A DNA stretch of 64,000 bases from Galbibacter mesophilus. GTDB taxonomy: Bacteria; Bacteroidota; Bacteroidia; Flavobacteriales; Flavobacteriaceae. The stretch spans positions 62,001 through 126,000 of the forward strand of contig NZ_JAMQVC010000004.1 in assembly GCF_023721415.1 (NCBI RefSeq). Reading direction: 5' to 3'. The notes beneath the pieces are model-generated. The model was not told the DNA's origin, made no database searches, and was given only the letters and a program-made list of their open reading frames with translations. Positions within the stretch are counted from its first letter, which is position 1. Each line of letters begins with the position of its first letter. Shown here one piece after another: positions 53,120-62,209 of this stretch. The position numbers and the translations under genes are program-made.

Positions 53120-54004
53120 ATGGATAATCTAGCTTTAAAAGAAGGTTTTTTAGGACAACGAATGATTGCTTTTCCCAAATCAATCGTTACCATGATGAAA
53201 ACCAACCCTATTACGCGATACTTTTATGTGAGCGACTTAGGTTTCTATCCTCGAGCAAACCATCACCATCGAATCAGGAAAAAAGGTTCCAATGAATACA
53301 TTTTTATTTATTGTACTAATGGCAAAGGTGAAGTTAAAGTAAATAATAAAAAAGTAACCATTCATCCCAATCATTTTTTTATTATTCCAAAAAACACCAT
53401 GCACGAGTACAAAGCTGATGAGGAAGACCCTTGGAGTATATATTGGTTCCATTTTAAAGGCTTCCTAGCAGATGAGCTTTACGATAGATATATGCAACAT
53501 GTAGAACGCTCTATAAACATACCATTCTCCGGTGATCGAATTGAAGAATTCAACAAAATATTCAATCTGTTCAATACCAACTATAGAGAAAAACAAATAG
53601 AACATGCCAATATATTAAGCCTTCATTTTATCAGTTCATTCCTTTATCAACATGCAGAAGATTATCTGGGGAATGAACAGGGGGAAACTGTTATAGAATC
53701 GGTAAAAGAGTTCTTACTTGAAAATCTAGACAAAAACTATATGCTGGATGATATTGCAGAAAAATTCAATTATTCTGCTTCTTACCTTCACAGCAAGTTT
53801 AAAAAAGAAACCGGCTATCCAATTTTAGTGTTTTTCAATCTAAAAAAAATTCAGAAATCTTGTGAATATCTTAACTATACAGATTTGAGTATTAAAGAGA
53901 TAAGTTTTAAAATGGGATTTAAAGACCCATTGTATTTTTCAAGAATTTTTAAAAAATACATGGATTATTCCCCAAGACAATATAAAAAGACCCAACGTAA
54001 ATAA
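53120..54004 (+). CDS. AraC-family transcriptional regulator
   Basis: This protein of 294 residues has an N-terminal AraC-type cupin (about 30-160; RANHHHRIRKKGSNEYIFIYCTNGKGEVKVNNKKVTIHPNHFFIIPKNTMHEY region), predicted to sense a small sugar. The C-terminal two-HTH AraC domain covers about 190-290 (LDDIAEKFNYSASYLHSKFKKETGYP, then IKEISFKMGFKDPLYFSRIFKKYMDYSPRQYKK). It has no signal or membrane segment and is cytoplasmic. It is divergent from the seven-gene operon and next to the SusCD pair, and it is the only regulator in the window. It is the natural candidate to bind the repeated 21-bp elements; this is inference. Confidence 0.95.
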   Translation: MDNLALKEGFLGQRMIAFPKSIVTMMKTNPITRYFYVSDLGFYPRANHHHRIRKKGSNEYIFIYCTNGKGEVKVNNKKVTIHPNHFFIIPKNTMHEYKADEEDPWSIYWFHFKGFLADELYDRYMQHVERSINIPFSGDRIEEFNKIFNLFNTNYREKQIEHANILSLHFISSFLYQHAEDYLGNEQGETVIESVKEFLLENLDKNYMLDDIAEKFNYSASYLHSKFKKETGYPILVFFNLKKIQKSCEYLNYTDLSIKEISFKMGFKDPLYFSRIFKKYMDYSPRQYKKTQRK

Positions 54005-54426
54005 ACCCTGTTATTAAGAATACATAAAATATTATTCGTTTAATTTTCTACTATTCAACCCTTAAAAACTACCTTTTATAACTAATTAAAGCTATCTTAA
54101 AGACCTGGCAAGAAAGTATTTTGACACTTCCAAGATCTTAGAATATTGAAACCCATTACAGGTAACTATTAAAAAAACAAAAAAGAAGCCGTTTCAATTA
54201 GTTTGAAACAGCCTCTCTATTTACAAAATTCAATCTAAAACAAATAATTATATTACACTAAAAAAAGTAACTTAATCGAAGGTAAAAACCTCTGAGGGAC
54301 TTTGTGCCCCTTTAAAATAAGCTCTATTTCTTTCACAGCTTCAAGGTTCCCTCCTACTACGTTCTCTATTTTCCCAAAATCTGTAGAAAAGTTTTTACTT
54401 GATTATCGGCCAATAGTTCTTCGATT
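54005..54426. other. Spacer between AraC and SusD genes with coding remnant and terminator
   Basis: About 420 bp between convergent genes. It contains a minus-strand terminator (54175-54213) and, between that and the SusD stop, a frameshifted coding remnant (54272-54441). The first 170 bp after the AraC stop are AT-rich without visible features. Confidence 0.65.
54175..54213 (-). terminator. Probable terminator downstream of SusD
   Basis: In minus-strand RNA the segment GAGGCTGTTTCAAA pairs with TTGAAACGGCTTC using two G-U pairs across a short loop, and is followed by a T-rich run. It lies about 210 bp past the SusD stop, just beyond the coding remnant. Confidence 0.7.
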
Positions 54427-54441
54427 CTAGCGATACCCATT
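54272..54441 (-). pseudogene. Frameshifted C-terminal coding remnant of an unidentified protein
   Basis: Reading the minus strand from within the SusD stop region gives ARIEELLADNQVKTF. After a one-base shift it continues as STDFGKIENVVGGNLEAVKE, then IELILKG. A second shift gives AQSPSEVFTFD and a TAA at 54274-54272. About 50 residues of natural-looking protein in three abutting frames suggest the decayed end of a gene whose 5' part was replaced by SusD. I do not recognise the family. Confidence 0.5.
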
Positions 54442-55986
54442 GTTAGTAGGATCAGTATTCAACAGATTAGGGTTCAATTGAATTTCCTCTAAAGGAACTG
54501 GTAATAGCACATGGTACGGCTGAATATTGTCTGCCGGATTGTTCCAAGGCCTATGCTCTGTGTTTTTAACGACATCCAGTAAAATCCCCCATCGTATCAG
54601 ATCCATTTTACGGTGCCCTTCGGCAGCTAATTCAAACTTACGCTCGTCGTACATCGCTTCCCTAAAAGAGGTTTGAGTCATTCCGCTCCACGGCTTGTCC
54701 GGTTCAAAAGCCCTCGCTCTTACCGAGTTCACATAGGTATATGCGGCTCCAGGACCATTGAGCTCATTCTCAGCTTCCGCAGCCATAAGATAAACATCCG
54801 CCAAACGGAATACTATATAATTCTCTGGGTGATTATTACGTGGTGAATTTTCTTGGTCGAGATTCCAGTTTTTCCTGTAGTATGGAAAATTTAATTCAAA
54901 ACCTAAATGTTCTTTTACGATAGTGGCATCGTAACGTAAATCCCCTTCTTCCCAATTGGCTTGGTCTGCAATTTCCGGCAACGGTATTGCCCACCCAAAG
55001 CCTGTCATATCTTCATTTTGCTCGGCCATGGCTGCTTGTAAAAGTTGAAAATTTTGAGGTGTACCAGGTCCACCGGGACGCGCATTCCTGTTTTTTGGTT
55101 CATCGCGAATACGAGGATTATAATCATCTGTCCTAGAAGTGTTTCCATCCCCAAACACAGGATCTTTGGTGAAATCTACGGCAAAAATAATTTCATCGTT
55201 GTATTGATTTGCAGGATCAGCTTGGTTGAAAACCTCAGCATAATCATCCAACAAACGGTGCGGTGAGTCATCTATTACGGTTTTACATTCATCCAGCGCC
55301 AATTGCCATTCTTGATCGAACAAGTGGAGTTTTGCTTTTAAAGTAGCTGCCGCCCATTTACTGGCACGCCCTAAATCACTATTGGGATAAGAAGCAGGTA
55401 ATAATGTAAAAGCTCTTTCCAAATCTTCTTTCATATCGGTGCGGATCAAGTTTTTATCCACCCTTTCCAAGTTACCCAGCTCCTCTAAAGAAAGTAACTC
55501 CCTAAAATAAGGCACATCCCCCCAAAGGTTTGTAAGATGATAATAGGCCAATGCCCTAATAAACAACGCCTCCCCTAAAGTTTGGTTTCTTGTACTCTCG
55601 CTCAACGTTTCGTTGCCCTCTATATTTTCTATATGGAGGTTAGCGTTTCTCACAATTTCGTACAGAGCTGCCCAAGTACCATTTCCATCGGCAACACCTT
55701 CCGCAATTAGATAATTGTGTATTTGACCATTAACATTCCTGCTTGGGCCTACTTCATCGGCCCCGCTCAGGTAATAGTCATCCAATCCACGAGTCCTGTA
55801 CAAAGAACCTCTGTGCAAAATCCTGTAAAGTCCGTTTACAGCCAACAGTGCTTCTTCATCGTTTTGATAAAAATTATCGGTGGTTATTTGATTTCTTAAA
55901 TCTTCTTCCAAAAAATCATCGCAACTTACTATAACTAGTAAAATCAGTAACAGCGGTAGTAATTTATTATATGTTTTCATTTTCAT
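54427..55986 (-). CDS. SusD/RagB-family surface glycan-binding lipoprotein (third pair)
   Basis: This protein of 519 residues has the lipobox Cys at 22 (LLVIVSC). FLEEDLRNQITTDNFYQNDEEALLAVNGLYR is the typical SusD N-terminal helix pair. EALFIRALAYYHLTNLWGDVPYF and the C-terminal ERKFELAAEGHRKMDLIRWG confirm the family. It is 9 bp downstream of its SusC. The final NNGYR replaces the more usual NPGW or NPGY end and overlaps a decayed coding fragment, so the extreme C-terminus may have been altered. Confidence 0.93.
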   Translation of the reverse strand: MKMKTYNKLLPLLLILLVIVSCDDFLEEDLRNQITTDNFYQNDEEALLAVNGLYRILHRGSLYRTRGLDDYYLSGADEVGPSRNVNGQIHNYLIAEGVADGNGTWAALYEIVRNANLHIENIEGNETLSESTRNQTLGEALFIRALAYYHLTNLWGDVPYFRELLSLEELGNLERVDKNLIRTDMKEDLERAFTLLPASYPNSDLGRASKWAAATLKAKLHLFDQEWQLALDECKTVIDDSPHRLLDDYAEVFNQADPANQYNDEIIFAVDFTKDPVFGDGNTSRTDDYNPRIRDEPKNRNARPGGPGTPQNFQLLQAAMAEQNEDMTGFGWAIPLPEIADQANWEEGDLRYDATIVKEHLGFELNFPYYRKNWNLDQENSPRNNHPENYIVFRLADVYLMAAEAENELNGPGAAYTYVNSVRARAFEPDKPWSGMTQTSFREAMYDERKFELAAEGHRKMDLIRWGILLDVVKNTEHRPWNNPADNIQPYHVLLPVPLEEIQLNPNLLNTDPTNNGYR

Positions 55987-55995
55987 CGCTTTTAA

Positions 55996-58900
55996 TTAAA
56001 AGTCCATTTTAATTCCTGCCGTGATGGTGGTTGCATACGGATATTGCCCTGAAGCAAATCCTTGTGAGACCGACCCAAAGCCACTTCCCGCAGTAAAATT
56101 ATTAACTTCTGGGTCCCCCAATCTGAAATCGGAAAACAATAGGAGGTTGTTCCCTGACATGTACACGTTCAACCGTTTGAAAATATGGTCAATCCCAGCC
56201 TTCTCTACTGGGATATCATATCCCAAACTCACTTGTTTAAGCCTCAAAAAAGATCCATCTTCAATATTGACGGTACTGTTTGGGTTAAACAAACTCGTCG
56301 AGGTACCAGCCCTAGGAATATCTGAAGTCTCGTTAACCCCTTCCTGCCATCTATCCAGAACGATTGGGTCTAAATTTTGATCCCCTCTTCCGTAAAATGA
56401 AGTTTGCGATAGCACATTGAATATTTCACTACCATATTGACCTTGAAAGAAAATATCAAGGTTAATACCTTTGTACCTAAATGTATTCCTGAACCCTCCA
56501 TAAAAATCCGGTTGTGGACTACCAAGTACTTGATAATCTTCTTGATTAATGGTGCCATTGCCATCTAGATCCTCAAACCTGGGACTTCCTATAAAAGATT
56601 GCCCAACACGGTCATCCTCTAAAATCTCTTCAGCGGTTTTATAAGTACCTAAATACTTTGCCCCAATAAACACCGGAACTGCCTCCCCAACAATCAACCT
56701 AGCAGAAGGACCGCCTTGGCTTCCTGTTGACTGTATGTTTATAAAAGGTTCTCCTCCAAGATCCAAAACTTTACTTTTGTTGGTCGTTAGATTCAGCGAT
56801 GTTTCCCACGAAAAGTCCTTAGACCTAATATTGACCGTTGTTAAAGAAAATTCAAATCCTTTGTTTTCAATAGATCCTACATTCTTTAATTGTCTGCTCC
56901 CAGCGGTATTAGGCAAATCTGAGAACAACAGCAAATCTTCCGTTGTTTTGTTGTAGTAATCGGCTTCAAATATCACGCGGTTCTGGAACATGCCCAGTTC
57001 AAAACCAATATCCAATTGTTTGGTAGTTTCCCACTTTAAACCATCTGATCCAGGTCTGTCTAAAATAACTGCACCAACTAAATTTTCATTAAAATAGTTG
57101 TTCTGCGGATTAAATACATCGAAAGAATTATAAGGAGCAACCCCTTCTTCCCCAATAACACCATAGCTTGCCCTGAACTTTAAGGCATTAACAGCTTCCA
57201 CATTGCCCATAAAACTTTCCTGATCAACATTCCAAGCACCACCGATGGATGGGAAAAAGGCGTATTTATTACCTTCTTCAAATACTGAAGAGCCATCCTT
57301 TCTTCCCACTAAGGTCAAAATATATCGATCGTCGAAACCGTAAGTAACTCTTCCCAAAAAGGAAACCAAAGTTCTTTGGCTATATCCTGAAGATATTTGA
57401 TAGGTTGTAGCATCTGACCCCGTTTGTAGCGAATTGAATTTCACGGCATCATTGGGGAAACCCTGCGCCTCTGCACTTGATCCCTGGGAGGTAGATTTTT
57501 GCCATGTAAACCCTCCTAAGAATTTCAATGAATGTTTCCCAAGTTCTTTATCATAAGTAAACGTATTTTCATTCAGCAAGCTTTGCGACTGGTTTTGGTC
57601 AACACTGGCCAGACCTCCATTCGCACTATTTGCCAGCCTTTCGGGAGCGAATGCCGAAATATAAAAATTATTCTTAAAGTAATTCAGTTCTGCACCAAAG
57701 GTAGTTTTTAAAGTAAAGTCCTTGAATAATTCATACTCAAGGTACGCATTGGAAACAAAGTTGGTCACCAAGTCATGATCCTCCCTGAGCTCAATATCTG
57801 CAACGGGGTTTCTTTGTGCATTACCGCTTATCGGGTCTGTACCCGTATAATCACCTTCTTCATCGTAAACTGCCCTTACCGGCAAAACTTGGGAAATAAT
57901 GTTGCCAAAAGCCACTTTATTATTTTCCCTTCTGAACCGGGCTAGGTTTAACCGTACTCCTGTCTTCAGTCTATCGGATATTTTTACATCTAGGTTATTA
58001 CGAAATGATACCCTTTCCAGTCCGGAACCTTTTAGTATTCCTTTTTGGTTAAAATAGTTCATCGATATGTAATAGTTGGTGTTCTCCCCTCTACCGGTAA
58101 CCGATAGATCAGTATTGTTGATGGTCCCAAGCTGTTCCACCAACCCTAACCAATCTGTATCCGGGGATTCCCCTTCATCGTATTGCAATGGTAAGGAAGG
58201 GTCTGTCATACCAATCGGTACGTTGACTCCGTTTACATCCACACCGGGTCCTGGGACGAATTGTCCCGCTTCATTTACATAATCGATATAGCCCTGTCCC
58301 CTTAAAATATTAATCTCGTTGGCAATATTCTGGGTACTGGCATATTGGTTTATTGAAATGGTAGGTTTACCGGGCGGTAGCTTTGTACCGCTTTTTGTAG
58401 TAATCAATATTACCCCTGCGGCACCTCGAGTACCATAAATAGCAAGGGCGGTGGCATCCTTTAAAACTTCCACCGATTCTATATCGTTCACGTTCAGATT
58501 ATTCAAATTAAAATTGGTCCCAGCGATAAATCCATCCACCACGTAAAGCGGATTGTTGTTTCCCTGAATGGAACTTGCCCCCCTAATACGGATAGTGGAA
58601 GCAGCCCCTGGCGCACCATTGTTAGAGGTTACTTCTACCCCTGCGGCTCGACCCTGTAGGGCCTGGTCCAATCTCGCCACCGGTTGATTTTCCAAAACAT
58701 CGGATTTTACCGAAGCAACCGATGAGACTAAATCCTTTTTGGTGGAAGTACCATAACCAATTACAACAACTTCATCCAGTTGTTGTGAATCTTCTTTAAG
58801 TTGAACATTGATTTGGGACTGATTGCCCACCAATACTTCCTGCGCCTGGAAGCCTAGATAGGTAAACTCCAGTACATCCTTTGGCGAAGCCTGTATGGAA

Positions 58901-59067
58901 AAATTGCCATCAAAATCTGTGGAAACACCTTGAGAGGTGCCTTTAACCACTACATTGACCCCGGGCAACGGCTGCCCAAGGTTGTCTGAAACCGTTCCTG
59001 TTATGGTACTTTGCGCAAAAGCTCCATAAAGAAAAAACATTAAAAAGGTTGTTAGCGTTAATTTCAT
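55996..59067 (-). CDS. SusC/RagA-family TonB-dependent outer-membrane transporter (third pair)
   Basis: This protein of 1023 residues has a signal peptide (KLTLTTFLMFFLYGAFAQ). The carboxypeptidase-regulatory-like domain is at 20-95 (STITGTVSDNLGQPLPGVNV) and the TonB-box-like EVVVIGYG at about 99-106. The plug follows (STIRIRGASSIQGNNNPLYVVDGF; ESVEVLKDATALAIYGTRGAAG), then a barrel ending in IKMDF. It forms a two-gene unit with the SusD that follows. A 21-bp direct repeat of the locus type lies 75 bp upstream of the start codon. Confidence 0.95.
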   Translation of the reverse strand: MKLTLTTFLMFFLYGAFAQSTITGTVSDNLGQPLPGVNVVVKGTSQGVSTDFDGNFSIQASPKDVLEFTYLGFQAQEVLVGNQSQINVQLKEDSQQLDEVVVIGYGTSTKKDLVSSVASVKSDVLENQPVARLDQALQGRAAGVEVTSNNGAPGAASTIRIRGASSIQGNNNPLYVVDGFIAGTNFNLNNLNVNDIESVEVLKDATALAIYGTRGAAGVILITTKSGTKLPPGKPTISINQYASTQNIANEINILRGQGYIDYVNEAGQFVPGPGVDVNGVNVPIGMTDPSLPLQYDEGESPDTDWLGLVEQLGTINNTDLSVTGRGENTNYYISMNYFNQKGILKGSGLERVSFRNNLDVKISDRLKTGVRLNLARFRRENNKVAFGNIISQVLPVRAVYDEEGDYTGTDPISGNAQRNPVADIELREDHDLVTNFVSNAYLEYELFKDFTLKTTFGAELNYFKNNFYISAFAPERLANSANGGLASVDQNQSQSLLNENTFTYDKELGKHSLKFLGGFTWQKSTSQGSSAEAQGFPNDAVKFNSLQTGSDATTYQISSGYSQRTLVSFLGRVTYGFDDRYILTLVGRKDGSSVFEEGNKYAFFPSIGGAWNVDQESFMGNVEAVNALKFRASYGVIGEEGVAPYNSFDVFNPQNNYFNENLVGAVILDRPGSDGLKWETTKQLDIGFELGMFQNRVIFEADYYNKTTEDLLLFSDLPNTAGSRQLKNVGSIENKGFEFSLTTVNIRSKDFSWETSLNLTTNKSKVLDLGGEPFINIQSTGSQGGPSARLIVGEAVPVFIGAKYLGTYKTAEEILEDDRVGQSFIGSPRFEDLDGNGTINQEDYQVLGSPQPDFYGGFRNTFRYKGINLDIFFQGQYGSEIFNVLSQTSFYGRGDQNLDPIVLDRWQEGVNETSDIPRAGTSTSLFNPNSTVNIEDGSFLRLKQVSLGYDIPVEKAGIDHIFKRLNVYMSGNNLLLFSDFRLGDPEVNNFTAGSGFGSVSQGFASGQYPYATTITAGIKMDF

Positions 59068-59141
59068 TATTTTTTAATTAAAATTTAAAAAAACTATGTT
59101 TTAAAATTACTTTTTTAAAAAAACAATTAAAAAATTATTAT

Positions 59142-59168
59142 ATGGATGAAAAAAGTGATTATATGGAC
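59142..59168 (-). promoter_or_regulatory. Direct repeat 3 upstream of third SusC gene
   Basis: On the minus strand GTCCAT (59168-59163) and ATCCAT (59147-59142) are 21 bp apart, matching the hexamers and period of the other four modules. No TAnnTTTG box is found at the expected 28-bp offset, so the promoter is weaker, differently spaced or not assigned. Confidence 0.6.
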
Positions 59169-59948
59169 GAAAATTAATATCCTATTTAACTTTCTTACTT
59201 ATCAGACAATTAATACAAATAGGCCTAGAGTATAAAGAAAAATAGGGCTTCAAGCTTTATTACAAAAATTGTTATATCTAGTTATTTGATTTTAGGCCAA
59301 ACTGGTATATTAAATAAGCAGCACATAATTAATGGTCTCTTTTTTCTGCTTTAATTTTGTTGGTGACGTAAAGCTATACGTCCAGTGAACTAACATGCTT
59401 ATTTTGAAACTTCAAAAATCGTAACACAAATTTTTAATTTATAATAACGATACTTTCTCCAGTTTAAAACTGCCGCTTTAATAGTTAATGCGTTCTAAGA
59501 ATAGACTTTCTGATGGTTTACTGAAATCGCAGATAACGAAACCGCCACTTGAATCTAGAGCCATATGTAACAACATTCATTTATTTGGTCTGGCAAATCT
59601 TTTAGATCACTACAGAGGTTCATTCGCCCTTTCGGAAAACTGCTTTTTTAGGCTTGAACCATAGAGACATCTCTAAACCGATCTGTATATATTCTTCTTA
59701 CACATAAACACCTATAAACTTACTAGAATAATTTCCTTTGGTCAAAATTCAGCGATCTTTCAAATTAAGTTTTGTAGATTGTCTTTGACCAAAAAGGTTT
59801 AAGGTCTTAACTCTGTTCAATCAATCGCATTTAACCCCATCCAAACCTTAAAAGTTAAAAAATGTTAAATGTTTTCTAATTCGGTGTCAGTGTTTTTTTG
59901 ATTATCTGTGAGCTACTATAAACACTCAAAATATAAACTTAAAAATAG

Positions 59949-59964
59949 TTCCTCTTTCTCCGCT
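59949..59964 (+). other. tRNA-Ser-like 3'-terminal fragment, possible attachment-site remnant
   Basis: TTCCTCTTTCTCCGCT resembles the T-arm/acceptor 3' end of bacterial tRNA-Ser genes. No cloverleaf can be formed from the DNA upstream, so no intact tRNA is present. A terminator follows 3 bp later. Such fragments are left where an element inserts into a tRNA 3' end. The match is short and based on recall, not on alignment. Confidence 0.35.
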
Positions 59965-59967
59965 GAG

Positions 59968-59997
59968 AAAACCCATAACGAAAGTTGTGGGTTTTTT
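59968..59997 (+). terminator. Intrinsic terminator without an upstream gene
   Basis: AAAACCCATAAC pairs with GTTGTGGGTTTT (one U-G pair) across a GAAA tetraloop, followed by a T-rich tail. No plus-strand gene ends within several hundred bases upstream. It may belong to a lost RNA gene. Confidence 0.8.
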
Positions 59998-60232
59998 GTT
60001 TTTTGCAAATAACTATTTACTACATCAGAACTCGAATCATGGATTATAGCTAATTGCTACGTTTATAACAAGAATTGATTAGTTTATAAAAGAAAAATAG
60101 CTGTTTAACAATTCGTGAACTGACTAACCACTAAAAATCCAACCATTATCAAATAAAAAATCAAACACAACATATTTTTACTCCCGTACTTTAAAATTAT
60201 TGGGTATCTTGCCCTTAAAATATATTCATCTT

Positions 60233-60409
60233 ATGAAAGACTTAATCAATAAAATCGAAGCTGAATTTGAAGCTTTTCAAAAAGATTCCAATGCACAATT
60301 GGAAAGTGGAAACAAAGCGGCCGGAACTCGTGCCCGCAAATCCTCTTTAGAACTTACTAAACTTTTCAAAGAATTTAGAAAAGAATCTTTAGAAGCTTCT
60401 AAAAAGTAA
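60233..60409 (+). CDS. Small histone H1-like (Hc1-type) protein
   Basis: This protein of 58 residues starts at ATG 60233. It is helical and charged: KDLINKIEAEFEAFQKDSNAQLESGNKAAGTRARKSSLELTKLFKEFRKESLEASKK. It matches the short H1-like proteins found throughout Bacteroidota, proposed to bind DNA. The pattern GNKAAGTRARKSSLEL is characteristic. An in-frame TTG at 60200 is not needed. It is the first core-type gene after the PUL. Confidence 0.88.
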   Translation: MKDLINKIEAEFEAFQKDSNAQLESGNKAAGTRARKSSLELTKLFKEFRKESLEASKK

Positions 60410-60650
60410 TTTGCAACAGGCTACTTCATAAGTAGCCTGCTGTTTTAAACCTATCCTTGTTTGCCTTTTCTTGGGAAATCGCAATACCTCTTCACAATCA
60501 CACTTTCTCAAGATATTTAAGGTCTAAACCTATCTTGTTTTTATCTTCACTATTTTTTAGTATAAGTACTGAAAAGAGTTTCTTCTGTTTGATATTCAAT
60601 TTGAAAGAATCAATCATGCTTAAGTAGTAATAAAACTTTATTTTTACAGC

Positions 60651-61124
60651 ATGAACATCAAACTTATTGCGGTTGGCAAAACCGACGACAAAGATCTCGT
60701 TACTTTAATCGACAATTATGTAAAACGGTTAGGGTTCTATGTGAATTTTGATTTTGAAATCCTCCCAGACATTAAAAACGTTAAGAATCTTTCTGAAACA
60801 CAACAGAAAGAGAAAGAGGGCGAATTAATCTTAAAAAAATTAAACCCCACCGATGTTTTAATTCTTTTGGATGAAAACGGAAAACAATTTTCTTCGGAAG
60901 GGTTTTCAGATTATCTTCAAAAGCACATGAATAGCGGAGTTAAGCAGTTGATTTTTGTAATTGGTGGTCCTTATGGTTTTTCTGATGGAGTCTATCAAAA
61001 ATCAAGAGGAAAACTATCCTTATCTAAAATGACTTTTTCCCACCAAATGATACGGCTTTTCTTTGTGGAACAACTCTACCGCGGATTTACTATTCTTCGA
61101 AACGAGCCTTACCATCATAGGTGA
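60651..61124 (+). CDS. rlmH: 23S rRNA (pseudouridine1915-N3)-methyltransferase RlmH
   Basis: This protein of 157 residues has full family length. It uses S-adenosylmethionine to methylate pseudouridine 1915 in helix 69 of 23S rRNA. It shows the SPOUT knot signatures: LLDENGKQFSSEGFSDYL, FVIGGPYGFSDGVYQ with the cofactor-binding glycine loop, LSLSKMTFSHQMIRLFFVEQLYRGFTI, and the terminal NEPYHH. It is a single-copy housekeeping gene that marks the core genome side of the junction. Confidence 0.97.
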   Translation: MNIKLIAVGKTDDKDLVTLIDNYVKRLGFYVNFDFEILPDIKNVKNLSETQQKEKEGELILKKLNPTDVLILLDENGKQFSSEGFSDYLQKHMNSGVKQLIFVIGGPYGFSDGVYQKSRGKLSLSKMTFSHQMIRLFFVEQLYRGFTILRNEPYHHR

Positions 61125-61130
61125 TTTACG

Positions 61131-61168
61131 AATTACGAGTTAGGAATTACGAGTTGTGAGTTAGGAGT
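61131..61168. repeat. Short 14-bp tandem repeat after rlmH
   Basis: AATTACGAGTTAGG (61131-61144) is followed directly by AATTACGAGTTGTG (61145-61158) and a partial AGTTAGGAGT. It lies in the spacer between rlmH and the convergent hydrolase gene. Confidence 0.6.
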
Positions 61169-61215
61169 ATGTTTAAAAAATGTATTTATCCTTTGTTTTG
61201 AGGTCTAAAGCGAAA

Positions 61216-62187
61216 TTACTTAATTGACTTGGCCATCAGTAAAATTTCTTCATTTATTTTTTCAGCATTTTCTCTTTTCGTAAGGATTGAGCCGTGATTT
61301 GCATCTATATAAAAATGCTTTCCTTCAGAAGAAAGTGCTTTCAATTCTTTTTGCATTTCAAACCATATTTTAGAGTCCCCAAACTGCTCGGTTGCCGTAA
61401 AGACCAAAACAGGTAATGAATCGAGTTTATTTACTTTAGCTGCCCGCAAAAGAATATTATCATTTATCTGGGATTCTTTTAACATTCTCCTATAAACCTC
61501 CCCAGAATATGTAAGCAGTTCCATTTTTCGTTTTTTACTATCCCCTGGTAAATTCTTGTCCATAGAATTTGGATTCATCATGGCATTATATATTCCCAAC
61601 ATTCCCATATCGGCCAGTATCGCCATAAACTTTATTGAACCAATTTGGCTTTCATTTAATAAGCCGTTCTCTTCTAATCTTTCCCATTGCTCTGGATGGC
61701 TAGAATCTAGAAAGACCATTCCACTAACTTCATTAGGGTAAAGATCTCTGTATATCAAATTATAAGGACCTCCCATGGAGTGTCCTCCTAGAATATAAGG
61801 CGGTTTTTCGCCACTTTTTTCAAGTAATTTATGTAACTGACGAGCATAAAGTTCAGGTGTAAAATTGTCTTTACTTGATTCACTAAACCATTTCCCTTCC
61901 CTATCATATCGAACAATCCTAAAATGTTCTTTCAACCCCGCTACCATCCAATGGAAAACATCTGTATCTCCACCTGCGCCAGATTCAAGAACAAGGGTCG
62001 GTAAATTATTTTTTTCACCATCTACCCTTATATGGAGTTTAGTTCCATCCACATCTACCAATTTACCGGGAGGAAATGGCTTTGAACTGAATAAACGGAA
62101 AAAAGCTCCTGAAATCAGTAATAAAACAAAAAGACCGGCGAAAATTATACCGATCCATTTAAATATTTTCAAAATTATTTTTAACAT
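61216..62187 (-). CDS. Alpha/beta hydrolase, membrane-anchored
   Basis: This protein of 323 residues has an N-terminal hydrophobic anchor (about 8-30; FKWIGIIFAGLFVLLLISGAFF). The nucleophile elbow is GGHSMGG with Ser137. LVLESGAGGDTDVFHW forms the oxyanion-loop region. A late His in DANHGSILTKRE (near residue 303) probably completes the triad. It resembles proline iminopeptidase or lipase-like hydrolases; the substrate is unknown. It is 22 bp downstream of the OsmC gene and probably co-transcribed. Confidence 0.88.
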   Translation of the reverse strand: MLKIILKIFKWIGIIFAGLFVLLLISGAFFRLFSSKPFPPGKLVDVDGTKLHIRVDGEKNNLPTLVLESGAGGDTDVFHWMVAGLKEHFRIVRYDREGKWFSESSKDNFTPELYARQLHKLLEKSGEKPPYILGGHSMGGPYNLIYRDLYPNEVSGMVFLDSSHPEQWERLEENGLLNESQIGSIKFMAILADMGMLGIYNAMMNPNSMDKNLPGDSKKRKMELLTYSGEVYRRMLKESQINDNILLRAAKVNKLDSLPVLVFTATEQFGDSKIWFEMQKELKALSSEGKHFYIDANHGSILTKRENAEKINEEILLMAKSIK

Positions 62188-62209
62188 TCCTCTACTAATA
62201 TTTCAAAAA

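Larger units (their letters stand above)
59068..60232. other. Long spacer between the PUL and the core genes
   Basis: About 1.16 kb. It contains the repeat upstream of SusC (59142-59168) and then about 750 bp without a recognisable gene. Short open stretches near 59500-59620 show no family I know. A tRNA-like 3' fragment and terminator lie at 59949-59997, followed by an AT-rich leader for the small histone-like gene. It looks like a genome junction with decayed DNA. Confidence 0.6.
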
